A stretch of 64,000 bases of DNA from contig CM075768.1 of NCBI GenBank assembly GCA_037974665.1, positions 590,501 to 654,500 of the forward strand. Direction: 5' to 3'. The DNA comes from Ehretia macrophylla. Taxonomy: Eukaryota; Streptophyta; Magnoliopsida; Boraginales; Ehretiaceae. A program made the position numbers and the translations under genes. Shown here piece by piece: positions 1 through 12,759 of this stretch. Position 1 is the first letter of the stretch. Each line of letters starts with the position of its first letter. Under the pieces are notes generated by a model that searched no databases, was not told the origin of the DNA, and saw only the letters and a list, made by a program, of their open reading frames with translations.

Positions 1-149
1 AAAATTTCATGAATGCACACTTAGCATGTATTAGGAGTATTAATCACATATTTAGCACATTCTAAGTCATATAGCACATAAACAGGTCAATTCACGCAAA
101 ATGAGATAAAACACGCAAATCGAGATAAAGCAAAATATGGGGTCTCACA
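1..149 (-). mobile_element. Partial Tekay-like LTR at window edge
   Basis: These bases match the outer end of the LTRs of the element at 24123-33984. Shared landmarks are the phrases aaaatttcatgaatgcac, attaggagtatt and gcacataaacaggtca, and the terminal tctcaca. Only the end of the LTR is in the window; the rest lies to the left. It stops at 149, directly against protease-region sequence of the caulimovirid-like copy, so it inserted into that copy. The base order implies minus orientation, like the 24123-33984 element. The presumed 5-bp target copy here is ATATC (150-154), but its partner is outside the window. Confidence 0.75.
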
Positions 150-2718
150 ATATCTGCTCCTGAGTCTAATAAGGCAATGGTTTCAAATTTGAAATCATTA
201 ACCTTGATGGTTAACTGAACATACCATTTCTGGTACGTGATTCTGTTTAGAAGATTGAGGAAATCCTCTGTTGGTTTAGAGGTGCTAGTTCCCTCTGTTA
301 GTTTGCTAGTAGCAATCTGAGTCTTTTTATCAAGTTCATCATTCTGAGATAGATGTTCTTGACGTTCTATAGATTCTATTTGTAAGAGCTGGACATCTTG
401 CTGGAGATGTTCATGATCAAGTCTGAGATCACAAATCTCTTGTCTATACTCTTGCCTGAGTTGCTGAATTTCTGTTTTTAACAGTTTAATCTCATGCTGG
501 AGATCAAAAATTCCCACTGGCTGGGATTTCCTTTTCTGGAAATGACTGAGGACATCAGAATAATTTGTATTCTTGATGTTATTCTGGGAAGATATGGATG
601 GAGGTTTATCTTCCTCTTTCTGATCCATAATTTCTTTAAGTCTGAGAAGATAAGCTTGCTTTTCTTCTGGATCATTGATCTTGCAGATCATATTGATCAT
701 AAGACCATGAGAATCTGTAAGGAAATTGAGTCCTTTCTGACAGAAACATGCTCCTATATTGGGACAAGCACATTCCTGGATGGAGTTGGAAGAACTACTG
801 GAATAGTAGTTATCTGTTCCAATCTGATTAATGTTTTCTTCTTCAGAATATTCTGAAGAAGAGTTGGATGATGATTCAAGATCATCATTGGACTGGAGTA
901 TTCTGCCCTTTGTAGCTTCATCTAATTCTAATGATTGAACTAGTGATCAGATTTTGCAATCTCTTGCAAAGTGTCCTGGTTTACCACATTTGAAACATCC
1001 TGTGGTTTTTTGTTCTTTACTATGTTTTGGTTTCCAATTTTTTCGTGCAAACTTCTGGTAATGTTTCTTTTTATGACTGTATGGTTTGTTGCCATACTTC
1101 TTGTTATACTTCTGTCCACTAGACTTGAAGCGACTCTTGTATTTTCTAGAGGAAATTTTGGATTTATGTGTCTTATGAGTATGGGGTGGTCGAACACTTT
1201 CCATACCATATTGTTCATACCAATTTCCTAGTTCTTTCTTGTTAGATTGTTTCTTAAGTTGTGCTTTAAAATGAAGATCAGTGCAAATCTTCAAAGCAGT
1301 CTTGTTAATATGGGAAATGATGTCACCATATCTCATTAGATCATAGTCTAATCTTGGGAAATCTTGTGAAAGGGCTTTTTTCACTTGCTAATGAAACAGT
1401 GGTCTGTTCAATTGACTTCTGTTTTGATTCAACATGCTTTACTGGAGTTTGTTTTTCAAGAATATCTTCGATATTTTGAATTTGTTTCTGTAAAGTGACT
1501 ACTAAAAGATTAGTCCAATTATTTTGTTGGGCTATGTCTTTGAGTTCTGGTTGTTCCGTAAAGATAACTGGTTTAAGATCAATAGTTCCTTCTTTAGTAG
1601 GAACCAGTGTATGTTGAAATGGAGGGTGCTCTGCATCAATAATTGTTGTGGAATTAGGTAAATTCCATTTTCTTGTTCTTGTTGTAAGAACATTAATGTT
1701 CATTGGTTTATTTATGTGTTTAACCACAAGAAAAATGGTACATTTAATCTAACAATTTGCAAATATTGGAGCCATTGGCTTTATAAATCTGCTAATTGTT
1801 TACTGTTATGATTCTTAAAATACCATTCTCTGATTTGTTTGTTCTCATCTGAAAGAAACTTATCTTTCAAGCCTTGAACATCTCTTTCAAAGACTTCAGA
1901 CAACATATTGATGCCAAAGTCTGAGGCTGAAGGGTTGAAGTCAACAGACGATGTATCTGTTGGTTCAAATTCTAGATAGACTGGACGAGCAGTCTGTTCT
2001 TCAATCCTGATTCCCATAGGAACGGATTGGGTCTGATTTCTACTTGTTGAAGGAAAGTCAACAAAGCCTGGGGTTGGGTCAGAAATACTGATCCTAGAGA
2101 TACTGGAAACTGATCGGGATAAAACTAATTCCCTATTTCCTCTATCTATTTTAATAGAAACTGTTCCATCATCGTACTGAATGATCTGTTCTATTTTGGA
2201 GTTCTGGACGTTCTGGTCCTGAATGACTGGTTTGGTGGCATTATCAATGTCCCACCTTTCTAGGAGTGAAACTTCGTTCCACTTAATGGTTCTGGGTATG
2301 TTAACTATGGATCTGTTTCTGTCCATATTCCAAAGGATAGTTTTACCTTTTGGACGTTTTCTGGCTACAGATCTGGGATTTAATCCCGTAGTCATCAATT
2401 TATAATTAAGACGATAAATAACTTCATATGCATGTGTTCCACAATCAACATAATAATTATGCGTCTTAATATCTAACTGGAGTGCTTTCATGACATGAGG
2501 ACATGTAAGCGATATGGTATGATCTGGAAAACAATTAAAGAAAATCAGACCATTACATAAACTAGAAACCTACAGCCATTTCTCTTGGCTTTATCTAGAG
2601 ATTTCTGGGAAAAAAGTCTGATACTCTGTTGATCACTGGTTAATGACACTACTTCTTCTTTACATCAAATAGTAAGTAAAGATTTTAGGTCGATGAGACC
2701 TTTCTGGTAAATCTCATT
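150..2718 (-). pseudogene. Caulimovirid-like fossil, copy A: protease start, coiled coil, coat protein, movement protein
   Basis: This is the distal part of an endogenous pararetrovirus-like element on the minus strand. Read from right to left: a movement-protein-like region (about 1781-2718, with NIPRTIKWNEVSLLERWD), a capsid-like region ending in a zinc knuckle (CFKCGKPGHFARDC, about 950-1000), a glutamine- and leucine-rich coiled coil (about 340-700), and the beginning of an aspartic protease (LLDSGAD near 160). The order MP, CP, PR is that of Caulimoviridae. It is an old, broken copy with several breaks, and it is separated from its 5' part by the Tekay-1 insertion at 2719. Family assignment rests on motif recognition; the genus is not determined. 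Confidence 0.75.
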
Positions 2719-5221
2719 TGTGACGCCCGAGATTTAGCCATGCATTCAATTACTGTTGCATCCCTTGTTGCGCATTTCCTTCTGTGCTTTATTAACTGTC
2801 TTCTTAAATTACTATTCACTCCATTTTTAAACTGCATTCTATTAGTGAATTAGCATTTTTATTAAATCATATTAATTGTTAGAGTAGTGGGAAAAATGAG
2901 CAATTGAGCTAGAAGCGATAGGAGAGCTCGTTTAGAAAATGATTTTTGTAGTTGAATGAATAGTATTACGTAACTAACTTAGAGATTTAATTAGCTAGCT
3001 CACATCCTTCACTTTAGGCTCGTTTTAAGCTTACTACGCGCATTATATTAGACCACTTAAGCACCCAAACAAGACCCTACCCTAGCTTAGTCAATATATA
3101 GTCTTATAAGCTCATAAAATGCAAGAAAAAAAAAAGCTGAAAAACAGGAGCCCAAACCCGACAGCCCCTCTTTGCACTTGGGAGGAATTTTTCATCTTCA
3201 ACTCTTCGATTCAAGCCACTCCAAGCCTAGAGCAAGTAGATTAAGGCGTGCGCAAGCTTCTTAGGTGCTCTTTCGCGCATTGGTGAGGGATTTCACGGCT
3301 TATTTTTGCATTTCTAAATAGTTGCCATTTTCTTGATTTGTTGAAAATGTGATCAAATGCTATTGTATTAATTATCTATGCTATTATAACATGTATATAA
3401 ATGCTAGGGAACATATTTGAGCCATCGTCTCACTTTTTAAACGGTTAGAATCGTTAGTTTGATTTAGGAGGTGAATAGTGATGTTTTTCTAGGGTTTTGT
3501 GTAATTGCTCAAATTAGCTTGATTCAACACTCCTAATAAAAGCCTTAGGTGCTAATGAAGGTAGTCTAATAGCCCCGTGCACTTGCATTGCTCTAGAATC
3601 GTATAAAACGCAAAATAGCCGACTTTAACAAATGGGCTTTCGGGGTTAATTAGAATCCGGGTGGATTCGGGCTTTACTTCTAGTATTCTTAGGCTACCTA
3701 GATGCTATAGAAGCTTTGATAACCCTTGTTTGAAGCCTGGATAGGGTATGTGTAGTTTAAAGCCATAAGAGAAAATTTGGGACTTTCGGGGTATTTGCAG
3801 GCGTTTGAATGAGTTAGAGGGTTGAGAGGGTTGAGAGGGTTCCTTGAGGGTTAGTTAGAAGGTTGGGAGATTTCCCTTTGAAATGGAATCATTAACTTTG
3901 GTTGGAAGAGAAATAGTTTGAAAAACAAAGGGGTTTAGGTGCAATTTCGGTTTACTCACGCTTCTAAGCCCATGGCATGACTTCTTGGATGTTTATATGT
4001 GGTTTTAAGTTGATTTGGAGCATTTGGTATGATTCTATACTTATCTTGTATATGTCCCTTTGTAAAACTGCTTATTTGCTTATATAATTGTTTCTATTCT
4101 AACTGCATCGAGGTCAACCTAGTTTGTTGATCCTCCTATGTATTATTGCTTATATTATTGATATTAACTTGCCATTGTTAAGTGCATTGTATAGTGGTTG
4201 CGCAACCATAGTGTTAGGGGTGGATGTGTTGAATATCGGTTGGGCAGCAGAGGGCTTGCCGGTGGATATTCAAACTCCGTGCCCTAGTCCCTCATTCGCC
4301 TGGTCCAGAGATTGCCAGGGGATGTTGGGTCGTAGGATTATCGGGGTACATCTGGAGTACACCCACTCGAGTGTTTGGGGATTATGCCGGCTTATCGTGA
4401 TCGTGATCGTGATCGTGGTTCGTGGATCGTGAATGAAGACCAGTGAAGATTGGTGTATAGGGGTGATGTGAAATGTATCCTTTAAATGTGTGGTTATTTA
4501 AGTTATAATTGTTTCTTTAATTGTCTAAGTGTTATTGTTGTATAACTGTATTATCTGTTGCATTACACGCCCTGGGACTATATCCCTCACTGGGCAACAG
4601 TGGTTGCTCATACCTCGATATATGTTTCAGGAGACGCTGAGGGTGATCCCCAGCTTGTTTAGTTAGTTGAGAAGGAGGAAGTTCAGACTGATCCTTTACC
4701 TTAGTTGCTGTGCCTGTTAGCTTGAGGTGATTTATATTCTTGCTGCTTTGTGGAAGGCTCATCTGTTTATCTTATGTCCTATTTTGTAGCCTGAGGGCTA
4801 TGTATATGCTTGTTGTACAAGTTGAAGGATAGTTGATTGTGGTGTAGATTTGGAAGTCTATGTCTTGTAATAACTTATGATTCTGCTTTTATTTACTTTG
4901 CATGCTTGGGAGTGATTGGCTTAATGTAGAATGTTTTATCTTTTAAGTACATTTTAATGTTATCCTAGAAGGTCATAGCTATTAGATTATGTTGTAAACA
5001 AAGTTACTTGCATGCTTGTGTGGTTTTGGAACTGTTGTTTGCTTCAAGGATCGGATGGCCTTGAATCTTTAAATATATAGCCATGAAAAGTTTATTTACC
5101 TTGTAGTTATCTTATTTGAGAGTTTACAGGTTTTCAGAATGTCCACAGTACATGGGAGACTATGTCCGTGTGTCGGGTCCAGACTTAATCTTTAGCTTGG
5201 GGGTTAGGTCGGGGCGTGACA
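2719..5221 (+). repeat. 5' LTR of Tekay-1 (2503 bp)
   Basis: The LTR begins TGTGACGCCCGAG and ends GGGGCGTGACA. The same sequence recurs at 12760-15782 and, inverted, at 8049-10532. It lies directly after the target copy TCATT and directly before the primer-binding site. It contains no gene; the short reading frames in it are LTR noise that recurs in all three copies. Confidence 0.92.
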
Positions 5222-5227
5222 TTTAGG

Positions 5228-5240
5228 TGGTATCAGTGCT
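5228..5240 (+). promoter_or_regulatory. Primer-binding site of Tekay-1
   Basis: TGGTATCAGTGCT lies six bases after the 5' LTR end. It resembles TGGTATCAGAGC, which pairs with the 3' end of initiator methionine tRNA in most plant Ty3/gypsy and copia elements. Confidence 0.75.
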
Positions 5241-5577
5241 TATAGAATGCATGAAGCCGGGTTAATTTTCTCGGTCTGTGGGTAGAGAGGTCTATTATGT
5301 GATTGCTTGATTACATGAATTAAGGATTACTTGTTTGGTCAAGTGACATTTGAATTAGGAATGAACATGCTAGCTTGGAAATAGAATATCAAAAGTTTAG
5401 AATGTCAAGTATGATCTAGTGACTTATGTGTACTTCAAGAATGTAAAATATTTATATGATCTTCTATATACTTGACTTTATGTGAATCTATTTGAACTTT
5501 TCTTTATGTGCTTACTTATAAATTGCATATATACATATATATACCTGTCATAACACTTTGCATTCTAGCTAATCGAG

Positions 5578-6830
5578 ATGGGGCCCCGCCGTCGTACTGA
5601 GAATCAGAATGTCGATAGAGAACCGGAAGAGGTTCATGGGCAAGAAGCCAGATTGGCAGGTAATGCACCCCCAGTTCAGGAACCGAGTACGGCATAGATC
5701 TTAGCCACAATGGCCACTGCTATGAACCCATCGCCTAGTTTATGACACAGCAGGGTCAGCTAGGGGTTGTTAGAGGTAATCAGGCTACGAGAGCCAGGGG
5801 TAGTGGCACTACCGGAGGTAATCTGTATGACCGGTTTATTCATCTTGGGGCCTATACTTTCTTTGGAGAACCGGATGATATGAAGGCTGAAATGTGGCTG
5901 AGGAAGTTTGAAAGAGTGGCAGCAATACTCGAGTGCCATGATGATAGGAAGATTACTTATGCCACATTCCTTCTAGAAGGTGATGCTGAAGATTGGTGGC
6001 ATACTATCAGTGAAAAATGGGAAGCCGAGAGGGTTCATCATTCGTGGGCTGACTTTGTCCGAGAATTTCGAGACAAGTACATATCGGTGGTTGCCCGCGA
6101 GAGGTGTCAAACAGAGTTCATAAACTTAAAACAAGGAAGTATGACAGTGGATCAATATGAGGCTACTTTTACCAGGCTTTCCCGTTATGCGCCAGCCTTG
6201 ATACAGCCAGAGGATATGAAGATCCAAAGATTTATCCTGGGATTGAGAAGGGATATTATGCTAAATTTGTCTGCGAATGATTTCCCTAATTATGCTGCAG
6301 TAGTCCGAGCCGCCTCGAGATATGAAAAATGCAAGGCCAATGTGTTAGTCGAGACCAGCCAATCGAGTAAGCAGTTTCAGTCTCAGAGTCAGGGGTATCA
6401 GGGACAGGCTATATCAGTTGGGCAGAGTACACAGCCGAGGCAGACTCAGAGTTATACAGGGCCTACTCAGACTCAGGCACGACCAGTTCAGAGTCAGACT
6501 TAGAGTCAATTCCGTCCAGCAGTATCCCGTTCACAACAGGGTAGTTCAGCTACCTCTTCTTACAGAGCTCATTCGGGAGGCACTGCTCTAAGATGTCACC
6601 AGCAGTGCAGCTCCTGTCAGCGTCAGGGCCACACTGAGGATGTTTGTTGGAAGAAACAGAACAAGTGTACAGGCTGCGGCAGTGATCAGCACAGGGTTAA
6701 GGACTGTCAGAAATTTAAGAACTCTAGGGGTCAGACGTCAGCTCAGAACTCTCAGACCAAGGCACCAGCTGCAGCACCACCACCACGAGGTCAGGCCCGT
6801 GTATTTGCTTTGGATGCTGAGCAGCTTCCG
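5578..6830 (+). pseudogene. Tekay-1 gag region
   Basis: The first gag-like ATG is at 5578 (MGPRRRTENQNVDREPEEVH), followed by the retrotransposon gag domain (EMWLRKFERVAAILECHDDR, then LLEGDAEDWWH near 5970-6000). A Q/S-rich linker follows, then two zinc knuckles near 6597-6715 (CSSCQRQGHTEDVC and CTGCGSDQHRVKDC). In an active element Gag forms the virus-like particle that packages element RNA. This copy is a fossil whose frame is not intact. Confidence 0.8.
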
Positions 6831-9800
6831 GATACAACCACTGTGGTAGAAGGTATTTTTCTTCTTAATGATCAATCAGTTAAAGTTTTAATTGATTCCG
6901 GGGCTTCACATTCATTTATTACACCTATTTGTGCACAAAATGCTAAGTTGAAACATGATAAATTGTTGCATGATATTGTGGTTTACACTCCTATGGGGCC
7001 AAAGTTTGTTACCAAATCTATCTGCAAGGCATGTAATATTTATATTCAAGGTCATGTTTTTCCTGCCGATTTAATTATTCTACCTTTCCGCGACTTTGAA
7101 ATTATATTGGGGATGGACTGGTTAAGTAAATATTATGCCCAGCTTGATTGTAGAAAGAAGATTGTATATCTAGAAATGCTCGACCAGCCTATACTTAAAA
7201 TAGTTGGTAGTAGAAAATCTACGGGAATTCCTATTATTTCTTCTATTAGAGCATCTAAATTATTGAGCAAGGGTTGTGAGGCTTATCTTGCATATTTGAT
7301 TAATCAACCTGTGGATCAATTGAAATTGAATGATGTACCTATCGTGAGGGAGTTTCCGGGGGTCTTTCCTGAGGAATTACCGGGGTTACCGCCTGATAGG
7401 GAGATAGAGTTCATGATTGACTTATTGTCGGGGACTTCACCTATCTCTAGGACTCCGTATAGAATGGCTCCGCCCGACTTGCAAGAATTGAAAGTTCAAT
7501 TGCAGGGCTTGCTTGAGAAGGGATTCATTTAGCCGAGTTCTTCACCTTGGGGTGCGCCAGTCCTATTTGTTAAAAAGAAAGACAGATCTCTTCGCTTATG
7601 CATTGATTATCGGGGTCTTAATCAGGTAACCATCAAAAATAAATATCCTTTGCCTTTAATTGAGGAGTTATTTGATCAGTTGCAAGGCGCCAAGGTATTC
7701 TCTAAATTCGATATGAGGCAAGGCTATTATCAGCTGAGGATTAAGAAAGATGATATTCCTAAAACTGCTTTCAGAACTAGGTATGGCCATTATGAGTTTG
7801 TTGTCTTGCCGTTTGGTCTTACTAATGCTCCCGCCGCATTTATGGACTTAATGTAGAGGGTATTTCGTCCCTATCTGGACCAATTTGTGGTTTTCTTCAT
7901 TGATGATATTCTTGTTTACTCTAGATCTGAGACAGAACATGAACAGCATCTCAGAATTGTGTTGCAGACTCTTCAGGAGCATCATTTATTTGCGAAGTTT
8001 AGCAAATGTGAATTCTGGCTTAAGCAAGTTGCTTTTCTTGGCCATATTTGTCACGCCGCGACCCAACCCCCAAACTAAAGGTTAAGTCCGGACCCGACAC
8101 ACGGACAGAGTCTCCCCTGTACCTTGGATATTTGAAAACCTGAAAACTTGCAAATAAGGTAACTACAAGGTAAACAAACTTTTCATGGCTATATAAGTAA
8201 AGATTCAAGGCCATCCGAGCCTTGAGGCAAACAACAATTCCAAAACCACACAAGCATGCAAGAACTTTGTTTACCACATAGTCTAGTAGCCATGACATTC
8301 TAGGATATCAATAAAACATAATTAAAAGATAAAAACATTTCTACCATAAGCCATTCACTCCCAAGCATGCAAGGAAATAAAAGTTATTACAAGACATGGG
8401 CTTCCAATTCTACACCACAATCTACTATCCTTCAACTTTACACAACAAGCATATACATAGCCCTTAGGCCACAAAATAGGACATAAGATAAACAGTTGAG
8501 CCCTCCACAAAGCAGCAAGAATTTAAACCACCTCAGGCTATCAGGCACAACAACTAAGGTAAAGGATCAATCTGAACTTCCTCCTCCTCAACTAACTCAA
8601 CAAGCTGGGGATCACCCTCAGCGTCTCCTGAAACATATATCGAGGTATGAGCAACCACTGTTGCCCAGTGAGGGATATAATCCTGGGGCGTGCAATGCAA
8701 CAGATAATTCAATTATACAACAATAACACATAGACAATTAAAGAAACGATGATAGCTTAAATAACCACACATTTGAAAGGATACATTTCACATAACCCCT
8801 ATACACCAATCTTCACTGGTCTTCATTCACGATCCACAAACCATGAGCACGATCACGATAAGCCGGCAAAATCCCCAAACACTCCAGTGGGTGTACTCCG
8901 GATGTACCCCGATAATCCTACGACCCAACATCCCCTGGCAATCTCTAGACCAGGCGAATGAGGGACTAGGGCACGGAGTTTGAATATCCATCGGCAGGCC
9001 CTCTGCCGCCCAGCCGATATTCAACACATCTGCCCCTTACACTATGGTTGCGCAACCACTATGCAATGCACTTAACAATGGCAAATTAATAGCAATAATA
9101 TAAGCATTAGCACATAGGAGGATCAACAAAGTAGGTTGACCTCGATGCATTTAGAATAGAACAATTATATAAGCAAATATGCAGTTTTACAAAGAGACAT
9201 AGGCAAGATAAGTATAGAATCATACCAAAAGCTCCAAATCAACTTGAAACCATATATAAACACTCAAGAAGTCATGCCATGGGTTTAGAAGTGTGAGACA
9301 ACCGAACTTGCACCTAAACCCCTTTGTTTTTCAAACTATTTCTCTTCCAAACCAAGGTTAATGATTCCATTTACAAGGGAAACTCTCCCAAACTTCTAAC
9401 TAACCCTCAAGGTACCCTCTCAAGCCTCTAACTTATTCAAACGCCCGCGATTACCCCGAAAGTCCCAAATTCCCTCTTATGGCTTTAAACTACACAAACA
9501 TTGTCTGGGCTTCAAACCAAGGTTTTCAAAGCTTCTATAGGACCTAGGTAGCCTAAGAATACTAGAAGTTAAACCCGAACCCACCCGGATTCGCATTAAC
9601 CCCGAAAGCCCTTTGTTAAAGTCGACTATTTTACGTTTTATGCGATTCTAAAGCAATGTAAGTGCATGGGGCTATTAGACTACCTTCACTAGCACCTAAG
9701 GCTTCTATTAGGAGTATTGAATCAAGCTAATTCGAGCAATTACACAAAACCTTAGAAAAATGTCACTATTCACCTCATGAATTAAACTAACGATTCCAAC

Positions 9801-12750
9801 CATTTAAATTGTGAAACGATGGCTTAAATATGTTCTCTAGCATTCATATACATGTTATAATAGCATAGATAATTAATACAATAGCATTTGATCACATTTT
9901 CAACAAATCAAGAAATTGACAACTATTTAAAAATGCGAAAATAGGTCGTGAAATCCCTCACCAAAGCGCGTAGGAGCACCTAGGAAGCTTGCAAACACCC
10001 TACACTAGTTGCTCAAGGCTTGGAGTGGCTTGAAATGAAGGATTGAAGAGCAATTTTTCCTCCTAGAGCTGCTGCAATGTTTCGGCCCTGCTATAGTGCC
10101 AATTCAGCTTCTATTTTTTTTTTGTTTGCTATATGAGCTAAAGTGTGTGTTGTGTTGGCTTTATAAAAGGTGGGGTCTAGTTTGGGTGTTTAAGTGGCTT
10201 CTAAAATGCGCGTTGAAAGCTTAATTACGAGTCTAAAGTGTAAGGTATAAGCTAAATAATTAAATCTCTAAGTTATGTTACGTAACACTATTCATTCAAC
10301 TACTAAAATCATTTTCTAAATGAGCTCTCCTATCGCTTCTAGCTAAATTGTACCTTTTTCCACTACTTTAACAATTAATATGATTTAATAAAAATGCTAA
10401 TTCGTTAATAGTATGAAGTTTAAAAACGGAATGAATGGTAACTTAAGAAGACAGTTAATAAGGCACAGGAAGAGATGCGCAAACAAGGGATGCAACAGTA
10501 ATTAAATGCATGGCTAAATCTCGGGTGTCACAATATTATCTCGCAAGATGGTATTTCTGTTGACCCAGCGAAGATTGATGTTGTGTTATCTTGGACACGA
10601 CCTAAAACTGTCACAGAGATTTGTAGCTTCCTTGGTTTAGCTGGGTATTATCGGAGGTTCGTCAAGGATTTCTCTAAGATTGCAGGGCCTTTAACTCAAC
10701 TTACTCAGAAGAAAACAGTATTTGACTGGAGTGATAAATGCGAGGCCAGCTTCCAGGAATTGAAGAAGAGATTGACTACAGCTCCTATTCTTGCTTTACC
10801 TGAGGGTTATGATGATCTGGTGATCTATAGTGATGCTTCGAAGGAAGGTCTGGGATGTGTATTGATGCAGAATGGCAGGGTTATTGCTTATGCTTCCAGG
10901 AAACTGAAACCTTATGAACTCAACTATCCGACTCATGATCTTGAGCTTGCAGCTATCATTCTTGCATTAAAGAAATGGCGTCATTATCTCTGGGGCAACA
11001 AGTTTGAAATCTTTACAGATCATAAGAGCTTGAAATATCTGTTTTCACAGAAAGAGTTGAACATGAGGCAAAGGCATTGGCTGGAATTACTTGAGGACTA
11101 TAACTGTACTATTAACTATCTTCCGGGTAAGGCCAATATTGTTGCTGATGCTTTGAGCCGAAAGGCTACTGTTGCTAGCTTGATTCTCAAGAATTGGGAA
11201 TTCATGGAAGAATTATGCTTATGGAAGCCTAATACTTCAGATTCTGGTATTTAATTCGCAAGTTTGCATATTCAATCTCTATTATTATCCAGGATTCGAG
11301 AAGCTCAACAGGCTGATCTTCAATTGTTGAAAGTCTTAGAGAATTCAAAAGGGGGAGAGTCGAATTTCAAACTGCATGACGATGGTATTCTCAAATTCAA
11401 AGGCAGAATCTGTATCCCGAGTGATCCAACTTTGAAGAAAGATATTCTTGCTGAGGCACACAGTTCTAGATATACTATCCATCCAGGCAGTACTAAAATG
11501 TATAAAGATTTAAAGCAAAACTTCTGGTGGAATAATATGAAGAGAGAAATTGCTGACTATGTTGCTCGATGTCTTACTTGTCAGAAAGTTAAAGCAAAGC
11601 ATCAGAGGCCTGCAGGGTTGTTGCAGCCTTTGGCTATTCCTGTTTAGAAATGGGGTCATATTACCATGGATTTCGTATCAGATTTACCGAGGTCTTCGAA
11701 GGATAATGACTCAGTTTGGGTTATTGTGGATAGATTGACCAAGACTTCTCACTTCATTGCTAAAAAGAAGTCTGATTCTCTTGATAAGCTGGTAGAATTG
11801 TATATTGAGAATGTTGTCCGACTTCATGGAATTCCAAAGAGTATTGTGTCAGATAGAGATCCCAGATTCACATCTCAGTTCTGGCAGAAGATTCAGAAAG
11901 CTTTGGGCATGACTTTGAGTTTCAGTACAGCTTATCATCCTCAGACAGATGGTCAATCCGAGAGAACTATCTTAATCCTCGAGGATATGTTACGGGCTTG
12001 TATTCTGGACTTCGGTAAGAGTTGGGAGAAGTATTTGCCACTCGCAGAGTTCGCCTATAACAATAGTTATCAAGCTACTATTGGTATGGCACCTTATGAG
12101 GCACTGTATGGGCGTAAATGCCGGTCTCCTCTCTATTGGGATGATGTTGGTGAAATGAAGACGGTCGACCTTACTCTCTTACCTGAAATGAACAAAATGA
12201 TTGATCATGTGCAGCTTATCAGGAAAAGAATGCTTACAGCATAGAACCGGCAAAAGAGTTATGCAAATAGACGCCGTCGTGATCTGAATTTTGCTGTGGG
12301 GGATCGAGTATTTTTGAAAATTTCTCCTCGCAAGGGTTTGATTCGGCATGGTAAAGGAGGTAAACTCAGTCCTCGATATGTGGGACCATTTGAGATAACT
12401 GAAACTATTGGTGAATTGGCTTTCCGTTTAGCTTTACCTCCCAGTCTGGGCAGAATTCACGATGTCTTCCATGTTTCTATGCTTCGGAAGTATCAGCCAG
12501 ATCCTTCTCACATACTTGAGCCAGAACTGCTAGAGATCAGTGAGACCTTGACGTACACAGAGAAACCTCTTCGGATTGTGGATCAGAAAGTGCAGGAGCT
12601 GAGGACTAAAAGCATTCCGATGGTTAAAGTTCTGTGGGATCATCACGGAGTAGAGGATGCGACGTGGGGAGAGAGAATCAGATACGGGAGCGCTATCCAG
12701 AGTTATTCATCGATTCATGTAAGAATTGCGTGGACGCAATTAGTTTAAGG
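6800..12750 (+). pseudogene. Tekay-1 pol region, split by a solo LTR
   Basis: Domains in order: aspartic protease (LIDSGASHSFITP, about 6885-6925), reverse transcriptase ([29 protein letters not shown] near 7896), then the solo LTR 8049-10532. After that come the end of RT, RNase H ([14 protein letters not shown], about 10826-10870), integrase with its H/C zinc-binding part (about 11430-11590) and DDE core (about 11660-12060), and a C-terminal chromodomain-like segment (about 12580-12680). The domain order PR-RT-RH-INT-chromodomain defines Ty3/gypsy chromoviruses. It is broken in several places and is not a functional gene. Confidence 0.85.
8049..10532 (-). mobile_element. Solo LTR of the Tekay-1 family, inverted, inside Tekay-1 pol
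   Basis: This is a single 2484-bp LTR in opposite orientation to its host element. It starts TGTCACGCCGCGACCC and ends CTCGGGTGTCACA, the reverse complement of the Tekay-1 LTR, and is flanked by ATATT on both sides (8044-8048 and 10533-10537). The perfect 5-bp target copy shows a separate insertion event. The missing interior indicates later recombination between its two LTRs. Coding sequence of the host element resumes directly after it. Confidence 0.93.
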
Positions 12751-12759
12751 GGGAGAGGA

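Noticed and set aside
4124-4432. Open frames repeated at 4124, 8827 (minus) and 14691
   Set aside because: All three lie at the same place in the Tekay-1 family LTRs; they are noise frames in an LTR, not genes.
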